Assembly (NCBI GenBank): GCA_003162055.1 | Contig: PMNA01000005.1 | Location: forward strand, 1 to 64,000 | DNA: 64,000 nucleotides | Reading direction: 5' to 3' | Source of the DNA: Actinomycetota bacterium | GTDB lineage: Bacteria > Actinomycetota > Thermoleophilia > Gaiellales > Gaiellaceae | Shown: piece by piece, positions 40,178 through 48,175 of the stretch | Layout: every line of letters starts with the position of its first letter | How positions within the stretch are numbered: position 1 is the first letter of the stretch | The notes under the pieces: generated by a model | Database searches by the model: none | The model's input: only the letters and a program-made list of their open reading frames with translations | Told to the model about the DNA's origin: nothing | Program-made: the position numbers and the translations under genes

Positions 40178-41740
40178 ATGGCCGGACTGGGAAACAAGCG
40201 TTGGTGGATTCTGGTGGCTCTGGTGCCGGCCACGCTGGCGCTCGGGCTCGACGCCACGGTGCTGAGCGTGGCGCTGCCGACTCTGGCCGCGAAACTGCAT
40301 GCCACGACCGGCCAGCTGCAGTGGTTCTTCGCCGCCTACACGCTCGTCTTCGCCGCGGCGATGGTTCCGGGCGGGATGCTGGGCGACCGTTTCGGGCGCA
40401 AGAAGCTGCTCCTGATCGCACTGGTCATCTTCGGGCTCGGCTCGCTCGCCTGCGCCTACTCCGACTCGCTCGCTTCGCCCCTCGGCCTCTCGGCGGCCGG
40501 CGCCTTCATCGGCGCCAGGATCCTGCTAGGGCTCGGGGCGGCGATCGCGACGCCGGTCATTCTCGGCACGCTGCCGGTGCTCTTCTCCGACGAGGAGCGG
40601 CCGAAGGCGATCGCGGCGATCATGGCCGCCACCATGCTCGGCTACCCGATCGGCCCGATTCTCGGCGGCTGGCTGCTCAGCAACTACTGGTGGGGCTGGG
40701 TCTTTTTGATGAACCTGCCGGTCGTCGCGATAGCGCTCGTTGCCGTGATCGCGTTCGTTCCGGAGTCCCGCAGCGAAAAAATCCAGCGCTTCGACCCGCT
40801 CGGAATCGCTACCTGCTCTTCAGGGCTTGCCGTTCTGACCTACGGCATGATCGAGGCCGGGCAGAAGGGCTGGGGAGATACGGCCGCTCTCGCCGAGATG
40901 ATCGGTGGGCTGCTTCTGCTGGGAGTCTTCGTGCTCTGCGAGCAGCGAGTACGCGATCCGCTCGTCGATCTCGGACTCTTTCATTCGCCCGGCTACCGCT
41001 GGGGCACGATCTTGGCCGTTGTGATCTCCTTCGCCATGTTCGGGCTCCTTTTCTCGGTGCCGGCCTTTTTCCAGGAGATCTTCGCTGTGGACGCCATGGG
41101 CAGCGGCATGCGCCTGCTACCGATGATCGGAGGGCTGGTAGTCGCGGCGGCGCTCGGTACGCGGCTGGCGGCGCAGGTTGGCGCCAAGATCACGGTCTCG
41201 CTTGGTTTCGCGCTCTTCACTGTCGCCATGGGCATGGGCGCGACCTCGAGCGCCTCGAGCGGCGAGCTGTTTATGGCCAGCTGGATCGCCCTTTGTGGCG
41301 CCGGTATCGGCCTGGCGATGCCCACGGCCATGGACGCGGCGCTGGGCGCGCTCTCGCCCGACCGAGCCGGAGCGGGCTCCGGGATGATGCAGGCGCTGCG
41401 GATGGTCGGCGGCACTTTCGGAGCGGCGGTGCTCGGCTCGGTCGTGAACACGATCTATCGCGGCGGTCTGGACCTAGCCGGGGTCCCCGCCTCCGCGGCG
41501 CAGGGTGCTCGCCAGAGCGTCGTCGCCGGGGTCGCCGTGGCGCACAAGCTTGGCTCGTCTTCGCTGCTCTACTCGGTCCAACATTCATTCGTGCACGGGA
41601 TGGACGTCATGCTCCTGGTCTGCGCCGTTGTAGCGGCGCTCGGGATCGTGCTGGCGCTCGTCTACCTTCCGGGCCGGGCAAAGCGGGATATTCATGAGCC
41701 GTCAACTCAGTCAGAATTGGGCCATGAGCTCACTCGCTGA
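40178..41740 (+). CDS. MFS drug-exporter (DHA2 / EmrB-like)
   Basis: The 520-residue product is a 14-helix major facilitator. It has the start WWILVALVPATLALGLDATV, the motif-A-like GDRFGRKKLLL loop between helices 2 and 3, and the antiporter motif region (GPILGGWLLSNYWWGWVFLM). The family exports drugs and other small molecules using the proton gradient. Overlap of its end with a TetR regulator gene and the operator-like repeat in its promoter suggest repression relieved by the exported compound. The substrate cannot be deduced. Confidence 0.9.
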   Translation: MAGLGNKRWWILVALVPATLALGLDATVLSVALPTLAAKLHATTGQLQWFFAAYTLVFAAAMVPGGMLGDRFGRKKLLLIALVIFGLGSLACAYSDSLASPLGLSAAGAFIGARILLGLGAAIATPVILGTLPVLFSDEERPKAIAAIMAATMLGYPIGPILGGWLLSNYWWGWVFLMNLPVVAIALVAVIAFVPESRSEKIQRFDPLGIATCSSGLAVLTYGMIEAGQKGWGDTAALAEMIGGLLLLGVFVLCEQRVRDPLVDLGLFHSPGYRWGTILAVVISFAMFGLLFSVPAFFQEIFAVDAMGSGMRLLPMIGGLVVAAALGTRLAAQVGAKITVSLGFALFTVAMGMGATSSASSGELFMASWIALCGAGIGLAMPTAMDAALGALSPDRAGAGSGMMQALRMVGGTFGAAVLGSVVNTIYRGGLDLAGVPASAAQGARQSVVAGVAVAHKLGSSSLLYSVQHSFVHGMDVMLLVCAVVAALGIVLALVYLPGRAKRDIHEPSTQSELGHELTR

Positions 41741-42332
41741 CAACGCCCTACCTCCATTAGGCCTGCGCGAGCGCAAGAAGGCGAAGACGCTCGCCGCGAT
41801 TCAGGCCGCAGCGCTCAAGCTCTTTCGCAAGCAGGGCTACGACGCGACGACGATCGAGCAGATCGCCGCCGCGGCGGAGGTGTCGCCGAGCACCTTCTTC
41901 CGCTACTTCCCGACCAAGGAAGACGTCGTCCTGCTCGACCTGACCGACCCGCTGGTCATCGAGGCTTTCAGAGCGCAACCACCGGAGCTGAGCGCGATAC
42001 AGGCGCTGCGGAACGCGGTGCGCAGCGTCTTCGACCAGCTTCCTGACGACGAGTTCGAAGTTATTCGGCAGCGCGAGGAGCTGATCCTCGCCAACCCGGA
42101 GCTGCAAGCGCGCATGCTCGGCGAGATCGCCGGGATGGTGAGGCTGGTCGCCGACGTCGCCGCGGAGCGCACGGGCCGGCGCGCGGACGAGTTCGAGCTG
42201 CGAGTGGCCGCCGGCGCGCTGATGGGAGTCGCCTTCGGCCTCATGCTGACCGAGCTGGACGCCTCGCCGCGAGACCTGATCGCTCTCTTCGACGCCGGCC
42301 TCGAGCAGCTGGAGACGGGGATCAAGCTCTAG
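41724..42332 (+). CDS. TetR-family transcriptional regulator
   Basis: The 202-residue product has an N-terminal TetR HTH (TLAAIQAAALKLFRKQGYDA, then TTIEQIAAAAEVSPSTFFRY FPTKED region) and a helical ligand-binding domain. The start may be ATG 41694 or ATG 41724; both overlap the MFS gene's end, so the genes are cotranscribed and coupled. It most likely represses its own operon by binding the ACTAC/GTAGT palindrome at 40147-40162. Confidence 0.88.
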   Translation: MSSLADNALPPLGLRERKKAKTLAAIQAAALKLFRKQGYDATTIEQIAAAAEVSPSTFFRYFPTKEDVVLLDLTDPLVIEAFRAQPPELSAIQALRNAVRSVFDQLPDDEFEVIRQREELILANPELQARMLGEIAGMVRLVADVAAERTGRRADEFELRVAAGALMGVAFGLMLTELDASPRDLIALFDAGLEQLETGIKL

Positions 42333-42338
42333 TGGTTC

Positions 42339-42776
42339 TTAGTCCTCGGCGCCGGGCGGACGGCGCAGGCGCTTGGTGAAAGAGCGATGCCGTTTCCCCG
42401 TCAGGCGTTTCAAGATCGCCGAGCGCGAGGGTCTCGTGGCAGTGCGCTTCGCTCTTGGCTCGAGCGCAAGCCGGATCTTCTTCAGCAGGCGCTCGAGCGC
42501 GAGCTCGCGGTTGCGTAGCTGACTGCGCTCGTCCTGCGAGACGGCGTGCACGGTGCGGCCGAAGCGCTCGCGCAGGCGCTCTTTCGCCGTCTCGTCGAGC
42601 GAGCACGAGTCAATCTCGAGGTAGGCCTCGATGCGCGTCTCGTTTTTCTGGGCGTGCTGGCCGCCGGGCCCGCTCGAGCGCGAGGCACGGTAGCCGGCCT
42701 CGGCGCGCGCCGTCTCCAGCGCCCGCCGGAGCATTTCCTCGACCGCTGCTCGCCCGTCTGGCTTTCTGAACTCCAT
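42339..42776 (-). CDS. arfB: ArfB-like peptidyl-tRNA hydrolase (RF-1 domain)
   Basis: The 145-residue product carries the release-factor GGQ motif at 38-40 (RSSGPGGQHAQKNETRIEAY) followed by the class I release-factor core (SQDERSQLRNRELALERLL) and a basic C-terminal tail (KRTATRPSRSAILKRLTGKR) as in ArfB/YaeJ, which inserts into the empty mRNA channel. It rescues ribosomes stalled on non-stop messages by hydrolysing peptidyl-tRNA. The ATG at 42776 was chosen over an upstream frame to 42836 because MEFRKPDG matches the usual short N-terminus. It converges on the TetR gene. Confidence 0.87.
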   Translation of the reverse strand: MEFRKPDGRAAVEEMLRRALETARAEAGYRASRSSGPGGQHAQKNETRIEAYLEIDSCSLDETAKERLRERFGRTVHAVSQDERSQLRNRELALERLLKKIRLALEPRAKRTATRPSRSAILKRLTGKRHRSFTKRLRRPPGAED

Positions 42777-42981
42777 TCCCTGGATGATCGCAGGGCAGGC
42801 GCACGTCTCGAGCGCCGGGTTGTGATCATTTGTCACAGTACCTTGACTGAGGGATATATCGGAACCTCTTGGGGCCGATCAATGGCTTACTCCCGTGGCC
42901 GCCGCAGTTCACCAGTAGCCCGGCTCGCTGAACGCAAGTCCTGGGAGTAAGTAGCCGTGTGATTATTCAAGGAGGGATGCC

Positions 42982-43302
42982 GTGTCCCGTATCGAGAACC
43001 AGACCGAAACCGGTAGCCGCCCCGGCAGCCTTCAGGCAGCATTAGCCCAGCTAAAAGCACAACGATCCGATCCGGCACTCGCCATGCCGGCGGGCTCCTT
43101 CCGCGGCGAGGCGCTATTCAAGGCCCGCGACGTTGTGCGTCTGAAAAGAGATTTGGACGGAGCGCCGCTTGGATCGGAAGGCGTGATCCTCGGTTGGTAT
43201 GCCAACGAGCCCGAGAACGTCGTTGTCAGCCTAAGCGAGGGCGGAGTCGAGAAACTGCCGCGTACGGCGCTCGAGCTGATCGAGGTCCAGTCGGCTGCCT
43301 AG
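42982..43302 (+). CDS. Hypothetical protein, small
   Basis: The 106-residue product uses a GTG start at 42982 after a strong AAGGAGG ribosome site. It has a helical N-terminal region (SLQAALAQLKAQR) and a beta-rich C-terminal half (RDVVRLKRDLDGAPLGSEGVILGWYANEPE) resembling an SH3-like or DUF4926-type barrel, which in small proteins often precedes a C-terminal Leu-rich strand (VEKLPRTALELIEV). No function is assigned. A bidirectional hairpin terminator follows. Confidence 0.65.
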   Translation: MSRIENQTETGSRPGSLQAALAQLKAQRSDPALAMPAGSFRGEALFKARDVVRLKRDLDGAPLGSEGVILGWYANEPENVVVSLSEGGVEKLPRTALELIEVQSAA

Positions 43303-43341
43303 GGCAGCATCGCGAGCTCGGCCGAGAGCGACTTAACTACG

Positions 43342-43375
43342 GAGCGGGAGAGCCGGCGGGCCGGCGCTCCCGCTC
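43342..43375. terminator. Bidirectional terminator hairpin
   Basis: GAGCGGGAG (43342-43350) pairs with CTCCCGCTC (43367-43375), with CCGG repeats extending pairing inside the loop. It sits between the convergent genes ending at 43302 and 43384. Confidence 0.7.
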
Positions 43376-43383
43376 AGCTGTCT

Positions 43384-44622
43384 TTAGTTGGTGTCGTTGT
43401 CGATCAGTCCCGAGGCGCCGCGCGAGAAGTCGGCGGCGATCGCGAGATAGACCTTGCTCAGGTCGCCCGAGCTGGGCTCGACGTAGAACTGGTCGCTCGA
43501 AGTGGCGATCGATAGTATCGCCGAGTAGGCGGTGATCGACGGCGTCTCCAGCGGCCCGCTGGCGCCGTTGTAGCGACAGGTGTTGGCACCGCCGTCCACG
43601 GCATTCAGGTCGTAGCCGATCGAGTAGATGATTGTTCCACCCGACTTGACGGTCGCGGCCGAGGCCACGCCCTGGTGGCAGGGCTGTTTGCGGTAGGGGG
43701 AGCTCGCCGCGTAGTAGGTCGGGCCGATGTTTGCCGCGCCGTCCGAGAAGAAGACGATCACGCGATCGACTCCGGTTCTCCCGTGGGCGGTCAGCTCGGC
43801 CTGCGCCTTCTCGATCGCGGTTGCGTAGGACGTGTTACCCGCGGCCTTGATGCAGTTGATCGTCGAGACAAGCTGCGACGAGGTGTTGAGCTCGCCCGCC
43901 TTGGTGGCGTAGTCGTTCGAAAGCGGAACGACTACGTACGGGCTCGAGGTCGAGTTGTAGTTCGTGTCGGTGGGCGTGCTACAGCGGTTCGCCACGCTGG
44001 TTGCCGGTGGGAAGATGGCCAGCCCCACCCGCTGCCTGGCGGGCTCGAGGAGGGTGAGGAACTCCTTCAGCGCGGTCTTCTCGTTGTTCAGGTCAGTGCA
44101 GGCCGGATCGCTCTTCCCATAGTGGTCCTGGCACATCGAGCCCGTGCGGTCGACGACGAGCATGATGTCCAGCGGCTTGACACCGCAGTAGGAGCAGGCG
44201 GTTGCCTTGGCCTTGATGTTGAAGGACTTGATCCCGAGCACCCGGGCGAAGAAGGTCGGCACCTTGGCCGATTCCTCGGCCACGACGGCATTCGCCGGAT
44301 CGCAGCCGGGCAGGCTCGCCAGGCACTTGGTGCTGATCAACTCGGTGACAGTCCCGATGTTCTTGAGCTGGTTCTTGCCTACCGAGCTCGTCCCATACTC
44401 CTGCGCCGTGGCCGTGGCCGCGCTGGCATCGGGCAATTGCTGTGCGCCCGCCAGTGCTGCAGCGTCGGCTGAGGCCTGTAGCGAGCGGTGCGCGTAGTAG
44501 ACGTAACCGACGTCGATCGCGAACGCGGCGAGGGCGAGTAGCGCCACGATCGCGATCACCGCGAGCACTATCGTCTGCCCGTCCTCGCCCGATCGGCGTC
44601 GGAGGCGAGTGTGCAGTTGCAT
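43384..44622 (-). CDS. TadG-like pilus protein with von Willebrand A domain
   Basis: The 412-residue product (ATG 44622, with a GGGAGG ribosome site) has an N-terminal TadE/TadG-type segment with one transmembrane helix (GEDGQTIVLAVIAIVALLAL, residues 12-31) and YYAHRSLQASADAAALAGAQ, the TadG-like Flp assembly motif. A vWA domain follows with MIDAS Asp158-x-Thr-x-Ser (VVDRTGSM). Cysteine pairs in the extracytoplasmic part may form disulfides. It likely serves in the Tad/Flp pilus system whose other genes start at 47114. It is transcribed away from them in a minus-strand group with the next two genes. Confidence 0.82.
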   Translation of the reverse strand: MQLHTRLRRRSGEDGQTIVLAVIAIVALLALAAFAIDVGYVYYAHRSLQASADAAALAGAQQLPDASAATATAQEYGTSSVGKNQLKNIGTVTELISTKCLASLPGCDPANAVVAEESAKVPTFFARVLGIKSFNIKAKATACSYCGVKPLDIMLVVDRTGSMCQDHYGKSDPACTDLNNEKTALKEFLTLLEPARQRVGLAIFPPATSVANRCSTPTDTNYNSTSSPYVVVPLSNDYATKAGELNTSSQLVSTINCIKAAGNTSYATAIEKAQAELTAHGRTGVDRVIVFFSDGAANIGPTYYAASSPYRKQPCHQGVASAATVKSGGTIIYSIGYDLNAVDGGANTCRYNGASGPLETPSITAYSAILSIATSSDQFYVEPSSGDLSKVYLAIAADFSRGASGLIDNDTN

Positions 44623-44626
44623 CTCG

Positions 44627-45148
44627 TTACCTCCCTTCGGGAACTTGAATCGATAAGGCGAGTCGCGCCACGCCGATTCGAGTTCTGGGGTCGGCGGAGC
44701 CCGTCGGCTCCGTCTGGCTGTCGTTTCGAGGGGGCAAATCAAGCTCGTTCTCCGTGAGATACGCGTCGTGCGGAGAGATGAATCTCAACCGGTCGCCGGG
44801 CTCGATCCCGCGCGCCAGCGCGGCTCCCGCGGGAAGCTCCAGCACCGTCCTGGCGCCGCGCTTGGAAGCCGCCCGCCAGGGTGCGAGATCGTGCGCGATG
44901 TGAAGCACGATGCCGCCGCGATCAAGGAAGAGAGCGTCGATCGAGAAGTTCATGAAGGCCGTGTGGATTGCGCTGGCCGGACGCAGGAGCAGTGCCTCGC
45001 CGGCGCCAAGGTAGCGCCGCCCGAGCAATCCGCGCATGCGGCTGAGCGGTCGGTCGGCGACGCGGCAGCGGTCGCAGAGCATGCGGCCGGCCGCGTCACA
45101 GACGATGTAGACGCGGCTTTTCTCGGGTGTCGTGGATCTAGTAGCCAA
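44627..45148 (-). CDS. DUF192 family protein
   Basis: The product of about 173 residues belongs to the DUF192 family: it shows SRMRGLLGRRYLGAGEALLL, AIHTAFMNFSIDALFLDRGG, then GARTVLELPAGAALARGIEPGDRL. Family members are small beta-rich proteins, often secreted or near pilus loci; their activity is not known. The start is uncertain: a TTG at 45148 gives a 10-11 base overlap with the peptidase-like gene, and a TTG at 45175 a longer overlap. A two-Cys motif (MLCDRCRV) precedes the domain. It lies 4 bases upstream of the TadG-like gene, so the three minus-strand genes form an operon. Confidence 0.75.
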   Translation of the reverse strand: MATRSTTPEKSRVYIVCDAAGRMLCDRCRVADRPLSRMRGLLGRRYLGAGEALLLRPASAIHTAFMNFSIDALFLDRGGIVLHIAHDLAPWRAASKRGARTVLELPAGAALARGIEPGDRLRFISPHDAYLTENELDLPPRNDSQTEPTGSADPRTRIGVARLALSIQVPEGR

Positions 45149-46712
45149 TGTGGATGTGGTTGTAGTGGTCGGCAAGTGGGAAGGACGGGCCGCCGAACCC
45201 GAGCAGCGAGATCACCTGGCGCGGCAGCACCTCGGCCGGCAGCAGCAAGATCTGCTTGACGGCCCGCGCGGTCACGCTCGCTTGCTGTTGGTGCCCGAGG
45301 ATCGAGACACCGTCGAGGGCGCCGATATCCACGGCTCGCCCGTAGATGTGGGCCGAGATCACTCCCGGCCGCGCATACAGGCGGTGACCCGTGATCAGGC
45401 AGGAGACCCGGACATCACCGAAGGACTCGGCCAGGAACTCGATCATCGCCAGCACGCGCACGTCCACGCGTCCCGAAGAGATGTCTTCGCGGCCGCCCGG
45501 GTAGATCTCGATGCGCTGATCGGCCAGGATCTTGGCCGCGAGGAAGTCGCGACTGGCAGACAGGCCCTTTACGAGGGTCTCCAGCCCCAGCGCCTGATAG
45601 TAGTGCTCGAGCACCAGCACGCGTCGGCTGAACAGCCCATTCGAGTTGTATGCGCGCACCGCTTTTCGATCACCGACGAGAACGTGAAGCGGGCCGAGAA
45701 CGGCGGCCTTGCGTTGCAGCAGGGAGTGCGAGACCTGGCCCGAGCCGTTCAGCCGCTCGGCGCGTAAGACGGCGAGCAGGAAGGCCCAGTTAAGCCCCTG
45801 GGCCGAGCTGGCCGCACGAAGCTGCTGCGCAAACTCGCTCGTCAGCCGGAGCGATGCCGGAGTTGGGTCGGGCAGCGGCTGGTTGATCCAGTGCACGTTG
45901 CCCGTGGTTCCGCTCCCTCCGCCCTCCGGTTCGACCTCGCGCGGTTTCGGCGCCTTGTGCAGCGAGGCGTAGCTGGCCTTGGCCCGCTTTGTCTGCTTAT
46001 GCCCCGACGACTTCGTCGCCGGCTGCGGCCCGAGGACCTGTGTCGGCGTGGTCTCGGGCTTGCTGGCCGCGTCCGCGCCGGGAGCGTTTTGTGAGCCGTT
46101 CGAAACCGTGCTCGTGGTCGCGCCCGTCGCCGGCGGGGAGGCTGGCGCCGAAGCGGCGGTGGTTGTCGTGACCTGCGGCGCCGCGGCGCCATTGCCGGCG
46201 GGTTGATCGTTGGCCGGAGCTGCCGTCGTGGTAGTGGCGGCCGGGTCGGCCGCCGTTGTCGTGGCGGTTGTCGTGCTCTCGGTCGCGGTCGCGTCGGTCG
46301 CCGCTGTCGTGGCGGTTGTCGTTGCCGTTGTCGCGGTGTCGGTCGCACTGGTGTCGGTCGTCTGTGTCTCGACCGCCGCCGTCTCGGACGAGGAGGAAAC
46401 CATCGTGGCGACCTCGTTTCCGGCCGCCGCCGTCAGGGCGGCGCCGGTGAAGAAGAGGAAGGTGAAGAGGAAGGTTGTTGCGATGCGCCGCCGCGGCGGA
46501 GCCTTCTTCTCCGGCTCTCGTGGCCGGCGGCGCTCGACCTGTACGAGGCGCGGTCCCTCGGGCTCGCCCAGGCTGGTGGGCCAGAAGACGAGCCCGTCGT
46601 CCTCGAGCCCGGCTTCCGTTTCGTCGGTCCCCTGGTCGCGCCCAGGTTGCGTGGCGCGCCCGGACCGGTCGTCGTCCTCGCGCTTACGCGCGGGCCCTCG
46701 TCTCTTCCTCAT
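45138..46712 (-). CDS. Membrane-anchored M15-like peptidase with Thr-rich linker
   Basis: The 524-residue product has a basic cytoplasmic N-terminus (about 1-75), one transmembrane helix (TTFLFTFLFFTGAALTAAAG), a long Thr/Ala-rich disordered linker (about 110-240), and a C-terminal domain with the D-Ala-D-Ala peptidase-type zinc signature: His455 and Asp462 in SAHIYGRAVDI and His519/His521 in DHYNHIHIGY. M15-type enzymes cut peptidoglycan cross-links or stems. The linker would carry the domain across the wall. Its ATG begins the minus-strand operon with DUF192 and TadG-like genes; local wall opening for pilus passage is an inference. Confidence 0.7.
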   Translation of the reverse strand: MRKRRGPARKREDDDRSGRATQPGRDQGTDETEAGLEDDGLVFWPTSLGEPEGPRLVQVERRRPREPEKKAPPRRRIATTFLFTFLFFTGAALTAAAGNEVATMVSSSSETAAVETQTTDTSATDTATTATTTATTAATDATATESTTTATTTAADPAATTTTAAPANDQPAGNGAAAPQVTTTTAASAPASPPATGATTSTVSNGSQNAPGADAASKPETTPTQVLGPQPATKSSGHKQTKRAKASYASLHKAPKPREVEPEGGGSGTTGNVHWINQPLPDPTPASLRLTSEFAQQLRAASSAQGLNWAFLLAVLRAERLNGSGQVSHSLLQRKAAVLGPLHVLVGDRKAVRAYNSNGLFSRRVLVLEHYYQALGLETLVKGLSASRDFLAAKILADQRIEIYPGGREDISSGRVDVRVLAMIEFLAESFGDVRVSCLITGHRLYARPGVISAHIYGRAVDIGALDGVSILGHQQQASVTARAVKQILLLPAEVLPRQVISLLGFGGPSFPLADHYNHIHIGY

Positions 46713-47113
46713 CTACGGCTCCCCCTCATTCAAATCGGCGCCGAGATCACGCTCGGCTCGGATAGCTATCTGCTCCCAGCCGCGATGGGACTTTCACACT
46801 ATGCAATCACGAAAGCCATTAACGGTTCCCCCAATGAGGTGAATTACGGCCTGCGATCGCTAGAACGAGTGAAGAATCGTGCAAATCACTGCGATGAGGG
46901 ATTTTAGGTTGGTGTCGGTTTCTCGATTCTGACTTCGACCAAACACGGCGGCGCGGCCACGCCACAAGCCACTAGGGGGAGGTTTTGCGGCGTGATGTAT
47001 TCAAGCGCACCGCACGTGTTGAGCGAAGAGATGGATCTGGGGACTACTTTCCGTCTCTCGTTCTGCGCTGAAGCCTCTGCCTGCCGTGTAGAGAAAAGGG
47101 GGGTGCAGTACAC
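46713..47113. promoter_or_regulatory. Intergenic leader of the Tad/Flp operon
   Basis: About 400 bases between the divergent minus-strand operon and the Flp pilin gene. No supported gene. It should contain promoters for both, but I could not assign boxes with confidence. Confidence 0.45.
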
Positions 47114-47287
47114 ATGCGCATGATCGCGCGTTTGCATTTGTTCCTGATGCGTGAAGAGGGGCAGACGATGGCCGAGTACGGCGTCGTTCTGGCTGTAATT
47201 ACCGTCCTTACGGTCGCAGTGTTCATCGCGCTGTCTTCCGGAATTAGGGGAACGATCAACAGCGTTATCAGCGCGATGACGCCGTAG
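47114..47287 (+). CDS. flp: Flp-type pilin
   Basis: The 57-residue product, missed by length filters, reads MRMIARLHLFLMREEGQTMA then EYGVVLAVITVLTVAVFIAL. The EEGQTMAEYGVVLAVI segment is the standard Flp pilin signature: a prepilin cleavage/processing context followed by a hydrophobic helix with conserved Glu-Tyr. Flp pilin is the major subunit of the Tad pilus. The ATG at 47114 was used; an in-frame ATG at 47120 is possible. It heads the cluster with the assembly genes that follow. Confidence 0.88.
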   Translation: MRMIARLHLFLMREEGQTMAEYGVVLAVITVLTVAVFIALSSGIRGTINSVISAMTP

Positions 47288-47348
47288 TGAAACGAAGAAG
47301 TTTTGCTTCTTAAAAAGATCCGCCGGGGGGGGATGAGGGGGAACACGA

Positions 47349-47534
47349 ATGAATCCGATCTCGAAGACCTATTCGTCTAGTCGCTCAAGCCGCAAGCGCG
47401 AGGCTGGGCGAATGGCACCCGAGAAAGCGACCGTTCTCTTCGTGATTACGGTCAGCCTACCGGCGACCTTCGTGATCCTCTCCGGCGGTGTTACTCAGGT
47501 TATTGAGTGGGCGGCGGGGTCGATGACGGCCTAG
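47349..47534 (+). CDS. Short single-helix protein in the tad cluster
   Basis: The 61-residue product has a basic Ser/Arg-rich N-terminus (SKTYSSSRSSRKREAGR) and one hydrophobic helix (about 27-45: TVLFVITVSLPATFVILSGG). Its ATG at 47349 follows a GGGGGAAC leader in the same direction as flp, 61 bases later. It lacks the EY of Flp pilins, so it is either a diverged minor pilin-like subunit or an accessory membrane peptide. A strong hairpin terminator follows, suggesting that the pilin-like genes form their own transcript. Confidence 0.6.
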   Translation: MNPISKTYSSSRSSRKREAGRMAPEKATVLFVITVSLPATFVILSGGVTQVIEWAAGSMTA

Positions 47535-47547
47535 CCGCTCGAGGTCT

Positions 47548-47586
47548 GGGCGGGCCTTCTGGTGCGGAAGGCCCGCCCCGATGTTT
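47548..47586 (+). terminator. Terminator/attenuator between pilin genes and tadE
   Basis: GGGCGGGCCTT (47548-47558) pairs with AAGGCCCGCCC (47568-47578) around a 9-base loop, 11 perfect pairs, and is followed after a few bases by TTTT (47583-47586). Partial termination here would make more pilin than assembly machinery. Confidence 0.72.
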
Positions 47587-47599
47587 TGAGGGGGACGAA

Positions 47600-48004
47600 G
47601 TGAGGGGGAGAGCTAGATATCGAGGCAGGGCCGGCGGGGAGCGCGGCCAGGCGATGGTCGAGTTCGTCATCGTGCTGCCCATCCTCTGCATGCTCCTGTT
47701 CGGGATCGTGCAGTTCGGGATCACCTTCAATCACTACCTGACGCTGACCGACTCGGTCCGCGCCGGAGCTCGCAGGGCGGCAGTCTCCCGCGAGGCAAGC
47801 GATCCGGTTGCCGCAGCCGTCTCACAAGTTCGCTCCTCGGCCTCGGATCTCAAGCAGAGCGATCTCACAGTCACCGTCACGTCGAACTGGGCGCCCGGCG
47901 GCGATGTGACGGTTACGGCGAAATATCCCTACTCGATAAACATCATGGGAGTCGTCGTTCACTCCGGGCAGTTATCGAGCTCAACTACCGAGCGGGTCGA
48001 ATGA
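47600..48004 (+). CDS. tadE: TadE-like pseudopilin
   Basis: The 134-residue product has a short basic lead, then GERGQAMVEFVIVLPILCML, the TadE signature: a hydrophobic helix with a conserved Glu soon after a Gly-Gln-Ala processing context. The rest is an extracytoplasmic domain with YLTLTDSVRAGARRAAVSRE. TadE-type pseudopilins are processed like Flp pilins and needed for assembly. A GTG at 47600 was chosen after the GAGGGGG ribosome site; the longer frame would run through the terminator hairpin. Confidence 0.85.
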   Translation: MRGRARYRGRAGGERGQAMVEFVIVLPILCMLLFGIVQFGITFNHYLTLTDSVRAGARRAAVSREASDPVAAAVSQVRSSASDLKQSDLTVTVTSNWAPGGDVTVTAKYPYSINIMGVVVHSGQLSSSTTERVE

Positions 48005-48175
48005 GGGAAAGCGCTGCCTCTCCGAGAGGAGCGCGGCGCGCAACTAGCACCAATCCTGCACTGTCAATAACGCACGAGAGTTTTCGGAATATGAGACCAA
48101 CAAAGCAAGGCGAGACTCGAGCGAACTGAGCACAACGAGGCTCTCGCTTACGACAGAAAAAAGGACGCACCAAAT

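Noticed and set aside
42882-42950. 22-codon frame starting MAYSRGRR before the gene at 42982
   Set aside because: It has no ribosome site and no conserved feature; I could not support it as a leader peptide.
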